A stretch of DNA of 58,475 nucleotides from Bauldia sp. (GTDB lineage Bacteria; Pseudomonadota; Alphaproteobacteria; Rhizobiales; Kaistiaceae): contig JAGRKZ010000089.1 in assembly GCA_020442065.1 (NCBI GenBank), positions 1 through 58,475 of the forward strand. The letters run 5' to 3'. Below are positions 29,430 to 37,399 of this stretch, piece by piece (the first letter of the stretch is position 1; each line of letters begins with the position of its first letter). The notes beneath the pieces were generated by a model. That model was not told the origin of the DNA and did no database searches. It worked only from the letters and a program-made list of their open reading frames with translations. Position numbers and translations under genes: made by a program.

Positions 29430-29735
29430 ATGATCCCATCCGACGAGGCAAACCGCACCGAGCTCGAGGCTGCTGCCTTCCGCCGACTGGTCGAGCATCT
29501 GCGCGAACGGACGGACGTCCAGAACATCGACCTGATGAACCTCGCCGGGTTCTGCCGGAACTGCCTGTCGAACTGGTACCGTGAGGCAGCCGAAGCACGC
29601 GGCATCGCCCTCAACAAGGACGAGTCCCGCGAGATCATCTACGGCATGCCCTACGCGGAATGGCAGGCGCGCTACCAGACCGAGGCCGGCCCCGAGAAAC
29701 TGGCGGCCTTCGAGAAGAACCGGCCGCGACACTAG
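29430..29735 (+). CDS. DUF1244 family protein
   Basis: A 101-residue protein with the family hallmarks FRRLVEHLRERTDVQNIDLM, AGFCRNCLSNWY, and EIIYGMPYAEWQARYQTEA. The CRNC pair may bind metal. The function is unknown. The ATG at 29430 is chosen over one at 29409 because GAGG stands upstream of it and the family usually begins near here. It follows the amidohydrolase by 39 bases and is probably co-transcribed. Confidence 0.85.
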   Translation: MIPSDEANRTELEAAAFRRLVEHLRERTDVQNIDLMNLAGFCRNCLSNWYREAAEARGIALNKDESREIIYGMPYAEWQARYQTEAGPEKLAAFEKNRPRH

Positions 29736-29782
29736 CCGGCTACAGACACCAGCGTTCGTTCGATCTCCGAACGAACCGAGGG

Positions 29783-30835
29783 TCACGCCGCGCGGCGGCG
29801 TCGTTCGCGCCGATCCCTCCGGCCCGACGCGGCGGCAACAGCCTCCCGGACAGGGGTGAGCCAGCGCTCGGGATCGAGCTGCCGAAAGATGTGGGCGCGC
29901 TCGGTCAACGGGGCATACCGTGCGTACCACTCTGCGAGCCGCGCCCCGTCGCCAACCTCCTCCCAGTCGTCCACCAACGCCACGGGCAGGTTGGCGAACA
30001 GGGCGTCGATGCCCGACCGTTTCGCGATGACGATGGCGCCGAGATAGAGGGCCTCCCAGGTACGGTGACAATCGTTGCCGACGCCGGGGACGCTCAATAC
30101 GAAGGTAGCCTCCGCATATCGCCGCCAGATTTCGGCCTGCGATACCTTTGCCGTGGCAAAATCAACCAGCGGGGAATCCGACAGGCGGGCGACGACCCGG
30201 CGGCGATCGTGCGAGTTGGGGTTGAGGTTGACGTCGGTGAAAACGCGACGCGGACGGCTTCCGCCCGGCGTCGGCCGCCGGAGGCGAATGTCGAGGAGAA
30301 GCCTTGCAAGAGCGTCGGCGTCGCCCTCAGGCCGCGGCGTGTGGAGATCAAGTCCGATCGGGAACGGTCCCAGCTTCGGGTGCGGGGTACCGTCGTAGTT
30401 CTGGGCGCGCCATGTGACGAGAAACGGCGACTGGAGCAGCGCGGCGACCGTGTCGGGGCGGAGATCGGAGGGAACACTGGCGTCGCCATCCGTGGTGACC
30501 AAGGCGAAGGGCCTGCGAATCGTGGGCAGCGCGGCGCGGGCGAAACGATCAAGATCGCAGGGCTGGCCGCGCCGGGCCAATCCGCTCGTCCGTAGCCAGA
30601 CGACGCCCGAGGCGCGCCGATAGTGCCTTCGGAAGAAGGACTGCGACCGGCAGCTCTCGGTCGCACGAAGTCTGTATCCCGGCGGGCCTGCGACATCGCA
30701 GTGCGCGGCCGTCCCCTTCGACCACAGCATGTCGATGCCGCGGAGCCATGCGCTATCGTCCGGATGGACGGGCGGATTCTGCGCCGCAGTCGCTCGGCCG
30801 TGCGAGACGATAGTGTGACGCCGGCTGCCGTTCAC
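29783..30835 (-). CDS. putative exostosin/RXYLT1-like glycosyltransferase
   Basis: A protein of up to 350 residues. The C-terminal half has DVNLNPNSHDRRRVVARL, YAEATFVLSVPGVGNDCHRT, WEALYLGAIVIAKRSGIDAL and LPVALVDDWEEV, resembling the nucleotide-sugar-binding half of exostosin and RXYLT1-like transferases (SPxGNGxDxHRxWEAL type). I therefore infer a glycosyltransferase, probably for a surface glycan; donor and acceptor are unknown. The GTG at 30835 is the frame opening; ATG 30730 is a plausible later start. It stands alone among unrelated genes. Confidence 0.6.
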   Translation of the reverse strand: MNGSRRHTIVSHGRATAAQNPPVHPDDSAWLRGIDMLWSKGTAAHCDVAGPPGYRLRATESCRSQSFFRRHYRRASGVVWLRTSGLARRGQPCDLDRFARAALPTIRRPFALVTTDGDASVPSDLRPDTVAALLQSPFLVTWRAQNYDGTPHPKLGPFPIGLDLHTPRPEGDADALARLLLDIRLRRPTPGGSRPRRVFTDVNLNPNSHDRRRVVARLSDSPLVDFATAKVSQAEIWRRYAEATFVLSVPGVGNDCHRTWEALYLGAIVIAKRSGIDALFANLPVALVDDWEEVGDGARLAEWYARYAPLTERAHIFRQLDPERWLTPVREAVAAASGRRDRRERRRRAA

Positions 30836-30934
30836 CTCGAGGCTTGCCCAATCAAATCGCCACGCACGCCGCCCATGACCAAGACATGCGGGATCGGACG
30901 GCAGTGAGCAAGGGGTGTCGGCTGAAAGCGGGGA

Positions 30935-31480
30935 TCAGAGGAAGCCGGGGAGTGTCGGCGCGTCGGGCTCCGCGCCCTCGATCGCAAGAATCCGCCGCTT
31001 GGTGCCAACCCCGCCGCTTGCAGAAAAACCGCCGATCCGGCCGCCGGCAGCAACGACGCGATGGCACGGAACGATGATAGCAAAAGGATTGCGACCTAGC
31101 GCGCGGCCAACGGCACGAGCCGCGCCCGGCTCGCCGAGGCGCGTCGCGACCTCGCCATAGGTCATCGTCCGGCCCGGCGGAATTGTGCGGGCGACGGCGT
31201 AAACGCTGGCCTCGAAGTCGCCGATCCCCCGCATGTCGAGGACAATCCCGCCGAGGTCGCGCGGCTCGCCCCGGAGCAAATCGCAGATCGCGGCGACCGC
31301 CGACGCCACCGGTTCCGGCGGGGCCATCTCGATCGCACCGGGATGGACCCGACGGAGGCGAGACCGGGTCGACTCCGGGGAAGGCTCGGGAAGCTGCAGC
31401 GCAACGATCCCGGCTGGACCCCACGCGACACAGCAGGGCCCGATCGGCGTATCGAACAGCGCGAGGCCGACTTCAGTCAT
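30935..31480 (-). CDS. ogt: methylated-DNA--protein-cysteine methyltransferase
   Basis: A 181-residue DNA repair protein that transfers the alkyl group from O6-alkylguanine to its own cysteine. The acceptor C139 lies in IIVPCHRVV; FEASVYAVARTIPPGRTMTYGEVA is the DNA-binding helix-turn-helix region, and ARAVGRALGRNP carries the arginine finger. No Ada N-terminal domain is present. ATG 31480, eight bases after the GFA stop, is preferred to an overlapping frame opening at 31522. Confidence 0.92.
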   Translation of the reverse strand: MTEVGLALFDTPIGPCCVAWGPAGIVALQLPEPSPESTRSRLRRVHPGAIEMAPPEPVASAVAAICDLLRGEPRDLGGIVLDMRGIGDFEASVYAVARTIPPGRTMTYGEVATRLGEPGAARAVGRALGRNPFAIIVPCHRVVAAGGRIGGFSASGGVGTKRRILAIEGAEPDAPTLPGFL

Positions 31481-31488
31481 CAATGCCC

Positions 31489-31896
31489 TCAAAGATGGCG
31501 GGTCTCCATCGGCTGGTTCCACCAGTTGTCGTGCCGTCCGTCGGCGTAGCTGACGGGTGCCGAAATCAGATCGGCTGGCGCCGCGTCGTCAAGGCTGGCC
31601 AGTTGGACCGCGACGAAATCCCCTCCGAGTTGCTCAAGATGGCCTCGGCTGAACGCATGCACGCCGCAGTGCCGGCAAAAGACATGATGCCCGACGAGTT
31701 GCCCGAACTGGTAGTCCGAAAGCACGTCTGCGCCAGCGAGCAGCCGGAAGGCCTCTGGCCTGATGAGGGCATTCCAGCTGCGGATCTTGGTGCAGAAGCT
31801 GCAGTTGCAGCGACCGGTGCCAGCGGCGAGGTCGATGTCGGCCGCGAACCGCACCGCGCCGCAGTGACAACTGCCGTGGAAGGTCTTGACGCTCAT
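31489..31896 (-). CDS. GFA family zinc-binding protein
   Basis: A 135-residue protein of the glutathione-dependent formaldehyde-activating (CENP-V/GFA) family with zinc ligands in [21 protein letters not shown] and [12 protein letters not shown]. Family members are often annotated as S-(hydroxymethyl)glutathione synthases, but most have no proven activity. It lies directly upstream of ogt on the same strand, so both may be transcribed together; alkylating or formaldehyde stress would link them, which is inference. Confidence 0.88.
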   Translation of the reverse strand: MSVKTFHGSCHCGAVRFAADIDLAAGTGRCNCSFCTKIRSWNALIRPEAFRLLAGADVLSDYQFGQLVGHHVFCRHCGVHAFSRGHLEQLGGDFVAVQLASLDDAAPADLISAPVSYADGRHDNWWNQPMETRHL

Positions 31897-31978
31897 GACC
31901 GCTTCGTCCCTGTCTCATTGTCCTGAGCCGACTGTGCGCTTGGGCACGGACAGAACCTGACAGGAGGCGCTGACGGCG

Positions 31979-32350
31979 CTACGCCGACGGCGGCACGCCG
32001 GGTCCGGTGATCTCGGCGATCGTGCCGTCGGGGCAGCGGAAGTGTCGCCAGCTCATGCCATCGGCATGCTGCACCCCGGCCACAAACTCGATACCCGCCT
32101 CCTCCAGCGCACGGTTGGTCGCGTCGAAGTCGTCAACCCGGAAGCCGACGACGGGGCCGGTCGTGAAGACGCCATGCATGCGCGTCTTCGGCCCGAACAA
32201 CTCGACCAGACTGCCGTCGGCGAGCGTGAAGACCGCAAGGTCGCCGTCGCGGCGGGTGAGCGGCAGTCCCACCACGTCTTCAAACAGGGCGATGGTTTCC
32301 TCGAGACGATCGGTCCGCATCCCCAGGAAGCAAAGGCCTTTGACGGTCAT
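31979..32350 (-). CDS. VOC-family (glyoxalase/bleomycin-resistance fold) protein
   Basis: A 123-residue protein with paired beta-alpha-beta-beta-beta units: VKGLCFLGMRTDRLEETIALF, DVVGLPLTRRDGDLAVFTL, GPVVGFRVDDFDATNRALEE, and SWRHFRCPDGTIAEITGP. The terminal PDGTIAEI with a glutamate matches a VOC metal-binding position. The ATG at 32350 is fixed by AAGGAGGA upstream, excluding the long opening to 32569. It lies 26 bases downstream of the WYL regulator gene and is probably its co-transcribed target. Substrate unknown. Confidence 0.87.
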   Translation of the reverse strand: MTVKGLCFLGMRTDRLEETIALFEDVVGLPLTRRDGDLAVFTLADGSLVELFGPKTRMHGVFTTGPVVGFRVDDFDATNRALEEAGIEFVAGVQHADGMSWRHFRCPDGTIAEITGPGVPPSA

Positions 32351-32376
32351 CCCCGGATCCTCCTTTTCGCGCGCCT

Positions 32377-33069
32377 CTACTCGCCGCGTGGCAGCTTGTT
32401 CTCGCGCCGCCAATCCGCCACCAGCAGCGCCCGCCGCCGGGGATAGCGCTCGCCGGTGGGGGCCAGGTCGCCGATTCGGTCGGTCCGGAAATGACGGAAA
32501 CCGGAACGCAGCTCGCACCATGCCGCGATCGTCCGGCGATCGTCGTAGAAGGAGAGCGCGATCGGCCATATCAGCCGCGTCGTCTCGGCGCCCTTCTCAT
32601 CGGTATAGACGATGCGGATCTTAAGCTCGCGCCGGATCGCCTCGCGAAGTGGCGCGAGCAGGTGACGGTCGGGGTCCGGTGTCCAGCGCGGCGGCGCCCA
32701 GAGGCCAGTCGCCGCGATGGCGTCGCGAAGGTCGGCCGGCGCGGCCGCAGCGATCTTGGCGAGTGCATTGCTGGCGGCCGCGGCGAGCGACTCGTCGCCC
32801 TGGCGACCAACGAAACGCACGCCAAGAACAAGCGCTTCGAGTTCGGCTTCATCGAACATCAGCGGCGGGAGGAAGAAGCCCGGTCGGAGCAGGTAACCGA
32901 GCCCTGCCTCGCCGTCGATGGGCGCACCGAGCCCGGTCAGGACCTGAATGTCGCGGTAGATGGTGCGGACCGAGACGCCGAGATCGGCGCTGAGATCGGC
33001 CGCCGTCACCGGACGGCGGTGACGGCGAAGTGCATCCATGAGCGAAAAGAGGCGTTCGGTGCGGGCCAC
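32377..33069 (-). CDS. YafY-type HTH/WYL-domain transcriptional regulator
   Basis: A 230-residue regulator with an N-terminal HTH_11 domain (RTERLFSLMDALRRHRRPVT, LGVSVRTIYRDIQVLTGLGA), the conserved GEAGLGYLLRPGFFLPPL, and a WYL domain (KIRIVYTDEKGAETTR, WPIALSFYDDRRTIAAWCEL, FRHFRTDRIGDL) that typically binds a ligand or nucleic acid. The GTG at 33069 gives the usual start VARTERLF; the frame opens earlier at 33150. It heads a two-gene unit with the VOC protein, suggesting local control of that enzyme. Confidence 0.88.
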   Translation of the reverse strand: MARTERLFSLMDALRRHRRPVTAADLSADLGVSVRTIYRDIQVLTGLGAPIDGEAGLGYLLRPGFFLPPLMFDEAELEALVLGVRFVGRQGDESLAAAASNALAKIAAAAPADLRDAIAATGLWAPPRWTPDPDRHLLAPLREAIRRELKIRIVYTDEKGAETTRLIWPIALSFYDDRRTIAAWCELRSGFRHFRTDRIGDLAPTGERYPRRRALLVADWRRENKLPRGE

Positions 33070-33190
33070 AATCCGAATCTCCGCCGGCGGCCTCTCAATA
33101 GAACCGATTCGGCCCCGCGGGAACACGCCGCTGCAACGGTGGCGGGCCACCGTGCTAAATTCGCCTCGCCACCATCCGCGAGCGCGTCAG

Positions 33191-33682
33191 ATGATCCCCA
33201 TCCGCCCGGCTGTCGAGACCGACCTCGACGCCATCACCGCGATCTACAATCACGCCGTCCTCCACACCACGGCGATCTGGAACGACGCCGTGGTGGACCT
33301 CGAGAATCGCCGTGCCTGGTACCGGGCGCGAACCGGCCAGGGTTACCCCGTGCTGGTGGCCGAAGTGGATGGCGCCGTCGCCGCCTACGGGACCTTTGGC
33401 GACTTCCGCCCCTTTGACGGCTACCGGTTCACGGTCGAGCATTCGGTCTATGTTGCGGAAAGCGCCCGGCGGCGGCGCATCGCCTCCGGCATGATCGAAG
33501 CGCTGGCGAAGGCGGCTGCGGCCCTCGACAAGCACGTGATGGTGGCCGGCATCGCCGCCGACAACGAAGCCTCGCTCTCGCTGCACCGCAACCTCGGCTT
33601 CGTCGAGTGCGGCCGGATGCCGGAGGTGGGCTTCAAGTTCGGCCGCTGGCTCGATCTCGTGCTGATGCAGCGGCGGCCGTAA
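33191..33682 (+). CDS. GNAT N-acetyltransferase, phosphinothricin/methionine-sulfoximine type
   Basis: A 163-residue enzyme starting MIPIRPAVETDLDAITAIYN. It has the Pat/MnaT family blocks HTTAIWNDAVVDLENRRAWY, AYGTFGDFRPFDGYRFTVEHSVYV, the acetyl-CoA loop ARRRRIASGMIEALA, and ADNEASLSLHRNLGFVECG. Related enzymes acetylate glutamine-synthetase inhibitors or methionine analogues. It stands alone, divergent from the WYL regulator and convergent with olsB by an 7-base gap. Confidence 0.88.
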   Translation: MIPIRPAVETDLDAITAIYNHAVLHTTAIWNDAVVDLENRRAWYRARTGQGYPVLVAEVDGAVAAYGTFGDFRPFDGYRFTVEHSVYVAESARRRRIASGMIEALAKAAAALDKHVMVAGIAADNEASLSLHRNLGFVECGRMPEVGFKFGRWLDLVLMQRRP

Positions 33683-33689
33683 CCCCGCT

Positions 33690-34562
33690 TCAGGCGGCGT
33701 GGCGGGTGGCGTCCGCGCCGTAGTAGTTGATGTAGCGGGTGTTGATGCGCTCTACCGGCAGCACGATGAAGACATCGGTCGTACCGAACTGCCAGTCGAT
33801 CACCGCATCCTCGCAGATGTAGCCGCCGAGCCTGAGGTAGCCCTTGATGAGCGGCGGCAACTCGCGGAGCGCCGCCATGCTGTCGCCGGGATCAGGATCA
33901 GCGAGCTGGTCAATCGGCACGCCCCGGCCGGGCAGTGCGCGCACCCGCCACATGTCCGGCGTCGGCGCGGCCTTGCGCAGCAACCCGAGCTGCGGTGCGA
34001 GCCGCTTCGGGTCGGTACCCTCGAGCGAGGCGCAGCCGATCATCACATCGATATTGTGCTGCCGGACATAGCTCCAGATGCCGTGCCAGAGCAGCTCGAC
34101 CGTCCGCTTGGTGCGATAGGGCTTGAGGACACAGGAACGGCCGAGTTCGAGGAACACCCGGTCGGGATGGCGGGCGATCAGGGGCGCAAGCTCGAACTCG
34201 CCGGCCGAATAGAAGCCCTTTCGCCGCACCGCCACTTCCTGTCGCAGCAAACGGTAGGTGCCGACGATCTCCGGCGCGCCGATGGCGGAATGGTCGAGCA
34301 CGAGAAGATGGTCACAGATGCGGTCAAACGGATCGCGGTCACGGCCGGAGAACATCGCCCGCACGTTGGCGACTGCCGACATCTCCTCGTAGAAGACGCG
34401 GTAGCGCAATCTCTGCGCCTGCTTGACCTCGTCGCCGGAACGGGCGAGCCGAACTTCCAGGCTGCCTATTCTCCCCAACGGACCGCCGGTTCGGTCGAAC
34501 CGCCGACGGCCAAGCCGCATCCCGCCTGCGAAGCGCTGCGGCATCAAGGGCACATTAGCCAT
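33690..34562 (-). CDS. olsB: OlsB-like N-acyltransferase (ornithine-lipid first step)
   Basis: A 290-residue GNAT-like acyltransferase. It has RLARSGDEVKQAQRLRYRVFY, DRDPFDRICDHLLVLD, EIVGTYRLLRQ, FELAPLIARHPDRVFLELGRSCV, GIWSYVRQHNIDVMIGCAS and KGYLRLGGYICEDAVID, all typical of OlsB, which transfers a 3-hydroxyacyl chain from ACP to ornithine. The ATG at 34562 is preceded by GGGAGG; the opening at 34595 is discarded. The second enzyme, OlsA, is not adjacent; the PlsC at 14032 is a distant candidate only. Ornithine lipids are phosphorus-free membrane lipids often used in phosphate limitation. Confidence 0.85.
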   Translation of the reverse strand: MANVPLMPQRFAGGMRLGRRRFDRTGGPLGRIGSLEVRLARSGDEVKQAQRLRYRVFYEEMSAVANVRAMFSGRDRDPFDRICDHLLVLDHSAIGAPEIVGTYRLLRQEVAVRRKGFYSAGEFELAPLIARHPDRVFLELGRSCVLKPYRTKRTVELLWHGIWSYVRQHNIDVMIGCASLEGTDPKRLAPQLGLLRKAAPTPDMWRVRALPGRGVPIDQLADPDPGDSMAALRELPPLIKGYLRLGGYICEDAVIDWQFGTTDVFIVLPVERINTRYINYYGADATRHAA

Positions 34563-34765
34563 GGTGCCTCCCTCGCGCGGGGACTGACCCGCCACCCCGA
34601 AGAATCGCCGTTGCGAAGACTATCCGCAAGTCGAATCTGGGGACGAGTCTACCGTTTCGCCAGCCATTTGTCTCGGCATATGGAAAGCACGCGAATCGGC
34701 CCCACCCTCTGCGTGGCAGAAGAAACCACAGTTCTCCGACGGTTTGGTGACTGCACCCGCCGCGT

Positions 34766-36487
34766 TCAATCAAAGAGGCCGTAGACGCAGAAGCGCCTGG
34801 AAAAGCTGCCGAGGTAGACCTTGCCGTTGGCGACGGTCGGCACCGAGAACTTGGCAAAGCCGCCGCAACTGTCTCGTCTCGCCTCTTTGCGGTTGTTCCA
34901 GAGTTCGCGCGTGATGTCGGCGGCATCGAAAGCCCGGAGGATGCCCGGCCGCACGTCATGGTTGGCACTGCCCGACCGGGGTAGCGCCGCCCAGAGGACC
35001 GCGCTGCCCGGCCTCTCGCCATCGGCGCTGAGCGCGAGGAATCCGCCTGGCGTCAGGCTCCTCACCGGCAGATCATCGCGCGGCGCGTGCATCCGGCTCG
35101 CCTGTGCGTGATCGACGTCCAGCACCGTCGCGCCGATGTCGTAGCGCTCGTGGAAGGGAAAAGAGCGGAGACGATCCTCGTTCGCCCAGGCAAAGACACG
35201 CTTGCCGTCGGGCCCGTCCCAGAACAGCGGCGTACCGTGAAGGTTGTTGGGGGCATTGAGCCCGAAGCTCTGCACCGCGCGATCGTGTTCGCCATCGGCG
35301 GCCACGCCGCCCATGGCGTCGGTGTCGACAACATAGACCATCCCGCCCTTGGAGCCGACGACGCCGAGATGCGTCCCGGGAATGGCGAGCAGACCTGTAC
35401 TGCCGAGGCCCTGGTCGGTCTTGACCAGAGTCGGCCAGTCTCCCGGCGTGAACCATGTGATCGGCGCCAGCGTGTCTCCGGCCCGCCTCATCTTGAACAC
35501 GGTTTCACTGCGATTGCGCAATGAGGCTGGATCGCCCTCGACACCAACTGAGCCATTCGCTGCGACGACGTAGATGGCCTTACCGTCGGAGGAAAGGCCC
35601 TGGCCGGACTGCCAGACGCCGCCACCGACTCCGTCGGGCGTCGCATTCCAGACCACCGCCTGCTGCAGCGTCCCGGCATCGTAGCCGAGCACCCAGCCGT
35701 GATACGGGCGCCAGTCGCAATGACCGCCGTAGGGGATGTAGACGACGCCGTCGACGAGGAGCAGTCCGGCCCGCTGGTTTTCGCGAAGTGGATCGAAGGC
35801 GACCATGCCGTCGACGCTGCCAACGCCTGCGCCCCTAACCGCGGCGGCGATCTCCACCGGGCTGTTCGGCCGCTCGCTGCCGTCGGTGATGTCTATGGCG
35901 TGGAGGCGTTGGACGTGACGGCCGTCCTCGAAGGAGCGTGCGACGAAGAACATCGTGGCGGCGGCACGGTCGATCACCGGCGTGCCGACGATACCGATGG
36001 AATCGGTGAAGTCCTGGTAGTAGCCGCCGCAGGCGCCGGTCATGTCGCTCGCCCGCGTCGGGCGGGCTCTGGGGGGCGTGAAGTTGACGTGCCAGAGCGG
36101 CTTGTCCGCCTTGGGATCGTCGGCGTCGTAAGCGTAGATGCTATTGGCGACTGTGGCAGCGAAGACGACGTTGCGCCGGCCTTTGCCGGGCATCTCCAGG
36201 CCGCTGACGACGAGCAGCTGCGCATAGAGTTCGTCGTCGACGGTGCGCTCGAACAGCTTGCCGAAGCCGCCGCCGGCGACGGTCGCCGTGTCGAGTACCG
36301 TCTCGTCGAGGTTCAGTCCCGAGCGCGCAATGTCATTCCGCTGGGTGAGAACATCGACCGGGTGCGTCGGCTCGCGATGGCCGCCCTTGTCGCTGCAGCC
36401 CGCGGCGAGGCAGGCAAGGCCGAGGACCAGAGCAAAGGCCGACGCGGCCGGCCGGCGTTCGCCGCCGCGTTGCTCAGCTGTCCGCAC
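34766..36487 (-). CDS. secreted beta-propeller (PQQ-like repeat) lipoprotein
   Basis: A 573-residue protein. The N-terminal signal ends in the lipobox LAAGC (lipid-modified C31), so it is probably membrane-anchored outside the cytoplasm. The rest reads as a beta-propeller of PQQ-like repeats: VLTQRNDIARSGLNLDETVL, NVVFAATVANSIYAYDADD, GIVGTPVIDRAAATMFFVA, VQRLHAIDITDGSERP, GVVYIPYGGHCDWRPYHGW, LHGTPLFWDGPDGKRVFAWA. No catalytic motif is recognised and PQQ binding is not implied. The GTG at 36487 lies inside the end of the upstream LamG gene, an overlap of 14 bases, so the two are coupled. Confidence 0.82.
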   Translation of the reverse strand: MRTAEQRGGERRPAASAFALVLGLACLAAGCSDKGGHREPTHPVDVLTQRNDIARSGLNLDETVLDTATVAGGGFGKLFERTVDDELYAQLLVVSGLEMPGKGRRNVVFAATVANSIYAYDADDPKADKPLWHVNFTPPRARPTRASDMTGACGGYYQDFTDSIGIVGTPVIDRAAATMFFVARSFEDGRHVQRLHAIDITDGSERPNSPVEIAAAVRGAGVGSVDGMVAFDPLRENQRAGLLLVDGVVYIPYGGHCDWRPYHGWVLGYDAGTLQQAVVWNATPDGVGGGVWQSGQGLSSDGKAIYVVAANGSVGVEGDPASLRNRSETVFKMRRAGDTLAPITWFTPGDWPTLVKTDQGLGSTGLLAIPGTHLGVVGSKGGMVYVVDTDAMGGVAADGEHDRAVQSFGLNAPNNLHGTPLFWDGPDGKRVFAWANEDRLRSFPFHERYDIGATVLDVDHAQASRMHAPRDDLPVRSLTPGGFLALSADGERPGSAVLWAALPRSGSANHDVRPGILRAFDAADITRELWNNRKEARRDSCGGFAKFSVPTVANGKVYLGSFSRRFCVYGLFD

Positions 36488-37289
36488 CGCCCCTTGTCCC
36501 TTTGTACAGGGCTCGGATTTCCCTGGCGCTGAGTGCCCTGTCGTAGAGGCGGACCTCGTCGATCCGGCCGTCGAGCTCATTCTCGACGACGAACGGCACG
36601 GGCCCGTTCTCCTCCGCGCCGATGGTCACCGGGTTATCGTCGACGGGAATGCGGCCTTTGGTCGGTTGGTGGCCGATGGCCCGGCCGTCGATATAGAGCG
36701 TGATTGTCCTGCCGTCATAGACTCCGGCCAGATGGACCCAATGCCCGGGCTCCGGCGCGCCGGCATAGATCGAGGCTTCCCGTGTCTTGCCGCCTTCGGT
36801 CGTCCCGACATGCCACTTGTAGCGAACCGTGCCGTGCTGGGTGCCGAAGCCGAGATAGAACTGATCAGGATGCATAAGCGCAGCGATCTGCCGCGAGGCG
36901 ACGACGCGGAATCCGTTGGGAAGCGTCCGCGGGAAGACCCATGCGGCCACTGTTATCCTTCGGTCCATTCGTCCGAGGCTGGGCGAAGCGCGGACGGTGA
37001 CGTGCGAATCATCGCTGCCGGTGAGGTCGAGCGCCTTGCCGACCCGGCCGCGCCCGAAGCTCGCATTGATGACAGTGCCCGCGTTCCGATGCCCCGACGC
37101 GTCGGCGGGGCTGCCGTCGAACCGCCAGTAGCCGACCAATCCGTTATCCGGCGCGGGCGCAGTGCTGCCGCCCGTCGCGCCCGTACCCACGGGCATCAAC
37201 GCAGCGCCCAGCCCGAGAGCGACAGCAAAGGTCGCGGGCATCCAGAGCCAAGACAGTCGCAACGGCGCCGGTCTCCGTCGAAAAGACAC
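36474..37289 (-). CDS. LamG/concanavalin-A-like domain protein
   Basis: A protein of about 271 residues with an N-terminal hydrophobic segment (WLWMPATFAVALGLGAALMPVG) after a basic stretch, then a Laminin_G_3 jellyroll: GLVGYWRFDGSPADASGHRN, VGKALDLTGSDDSHVTV, ITVAAWVFPRTLPNG, HWVHLAGVYDGRTITLYIDG, and ELDGRIDEVRLYDRALSARE. The domain binds carbohydrate or protein ligands extracellularly. The start is uncertain: GTG 37289 gives a good signal/anchor; ATG 37241 would cut the basic part. It overlaps the beta-propeller lipoprotein gene downstream, suggesting a two-component surface structure. Confidence 0.8.
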   Translation of the reverse strand: MSFRRRPAPLRLSWLWMPATFAVALGLGAALMPVGTGATGGSTAPAPDNGLVGYWRFDGSPADASGHRNAGTVINASFGRGRVGKALDLTGSDDSHVTVRASPSLGRMDRRITVAAWVFPRTLPNGFRVVASRQIAALMHPDQFYLGFGTQHGTVRYKWHVGTTEGGKTREASIYAGAPEPGHWVHLAGVYDGRTITLYIDGRAIGHQPTKGRIPVDDNPVTIGAEENGPVPFVVENELDGRIDEVRLYDRALSAREIRALYKGTRGGADS

Positions 37290-37399
37290 GCATGCATTTC
37301 GCGCGGGCGGCCGCCGCAGCCTGACCCAACCCGAGTCTTTCGAGTTTCGGGACCGAATGCAAGGGCGAGCGCCGCCCGGCGACTCTGGCAGCGCCTTGC

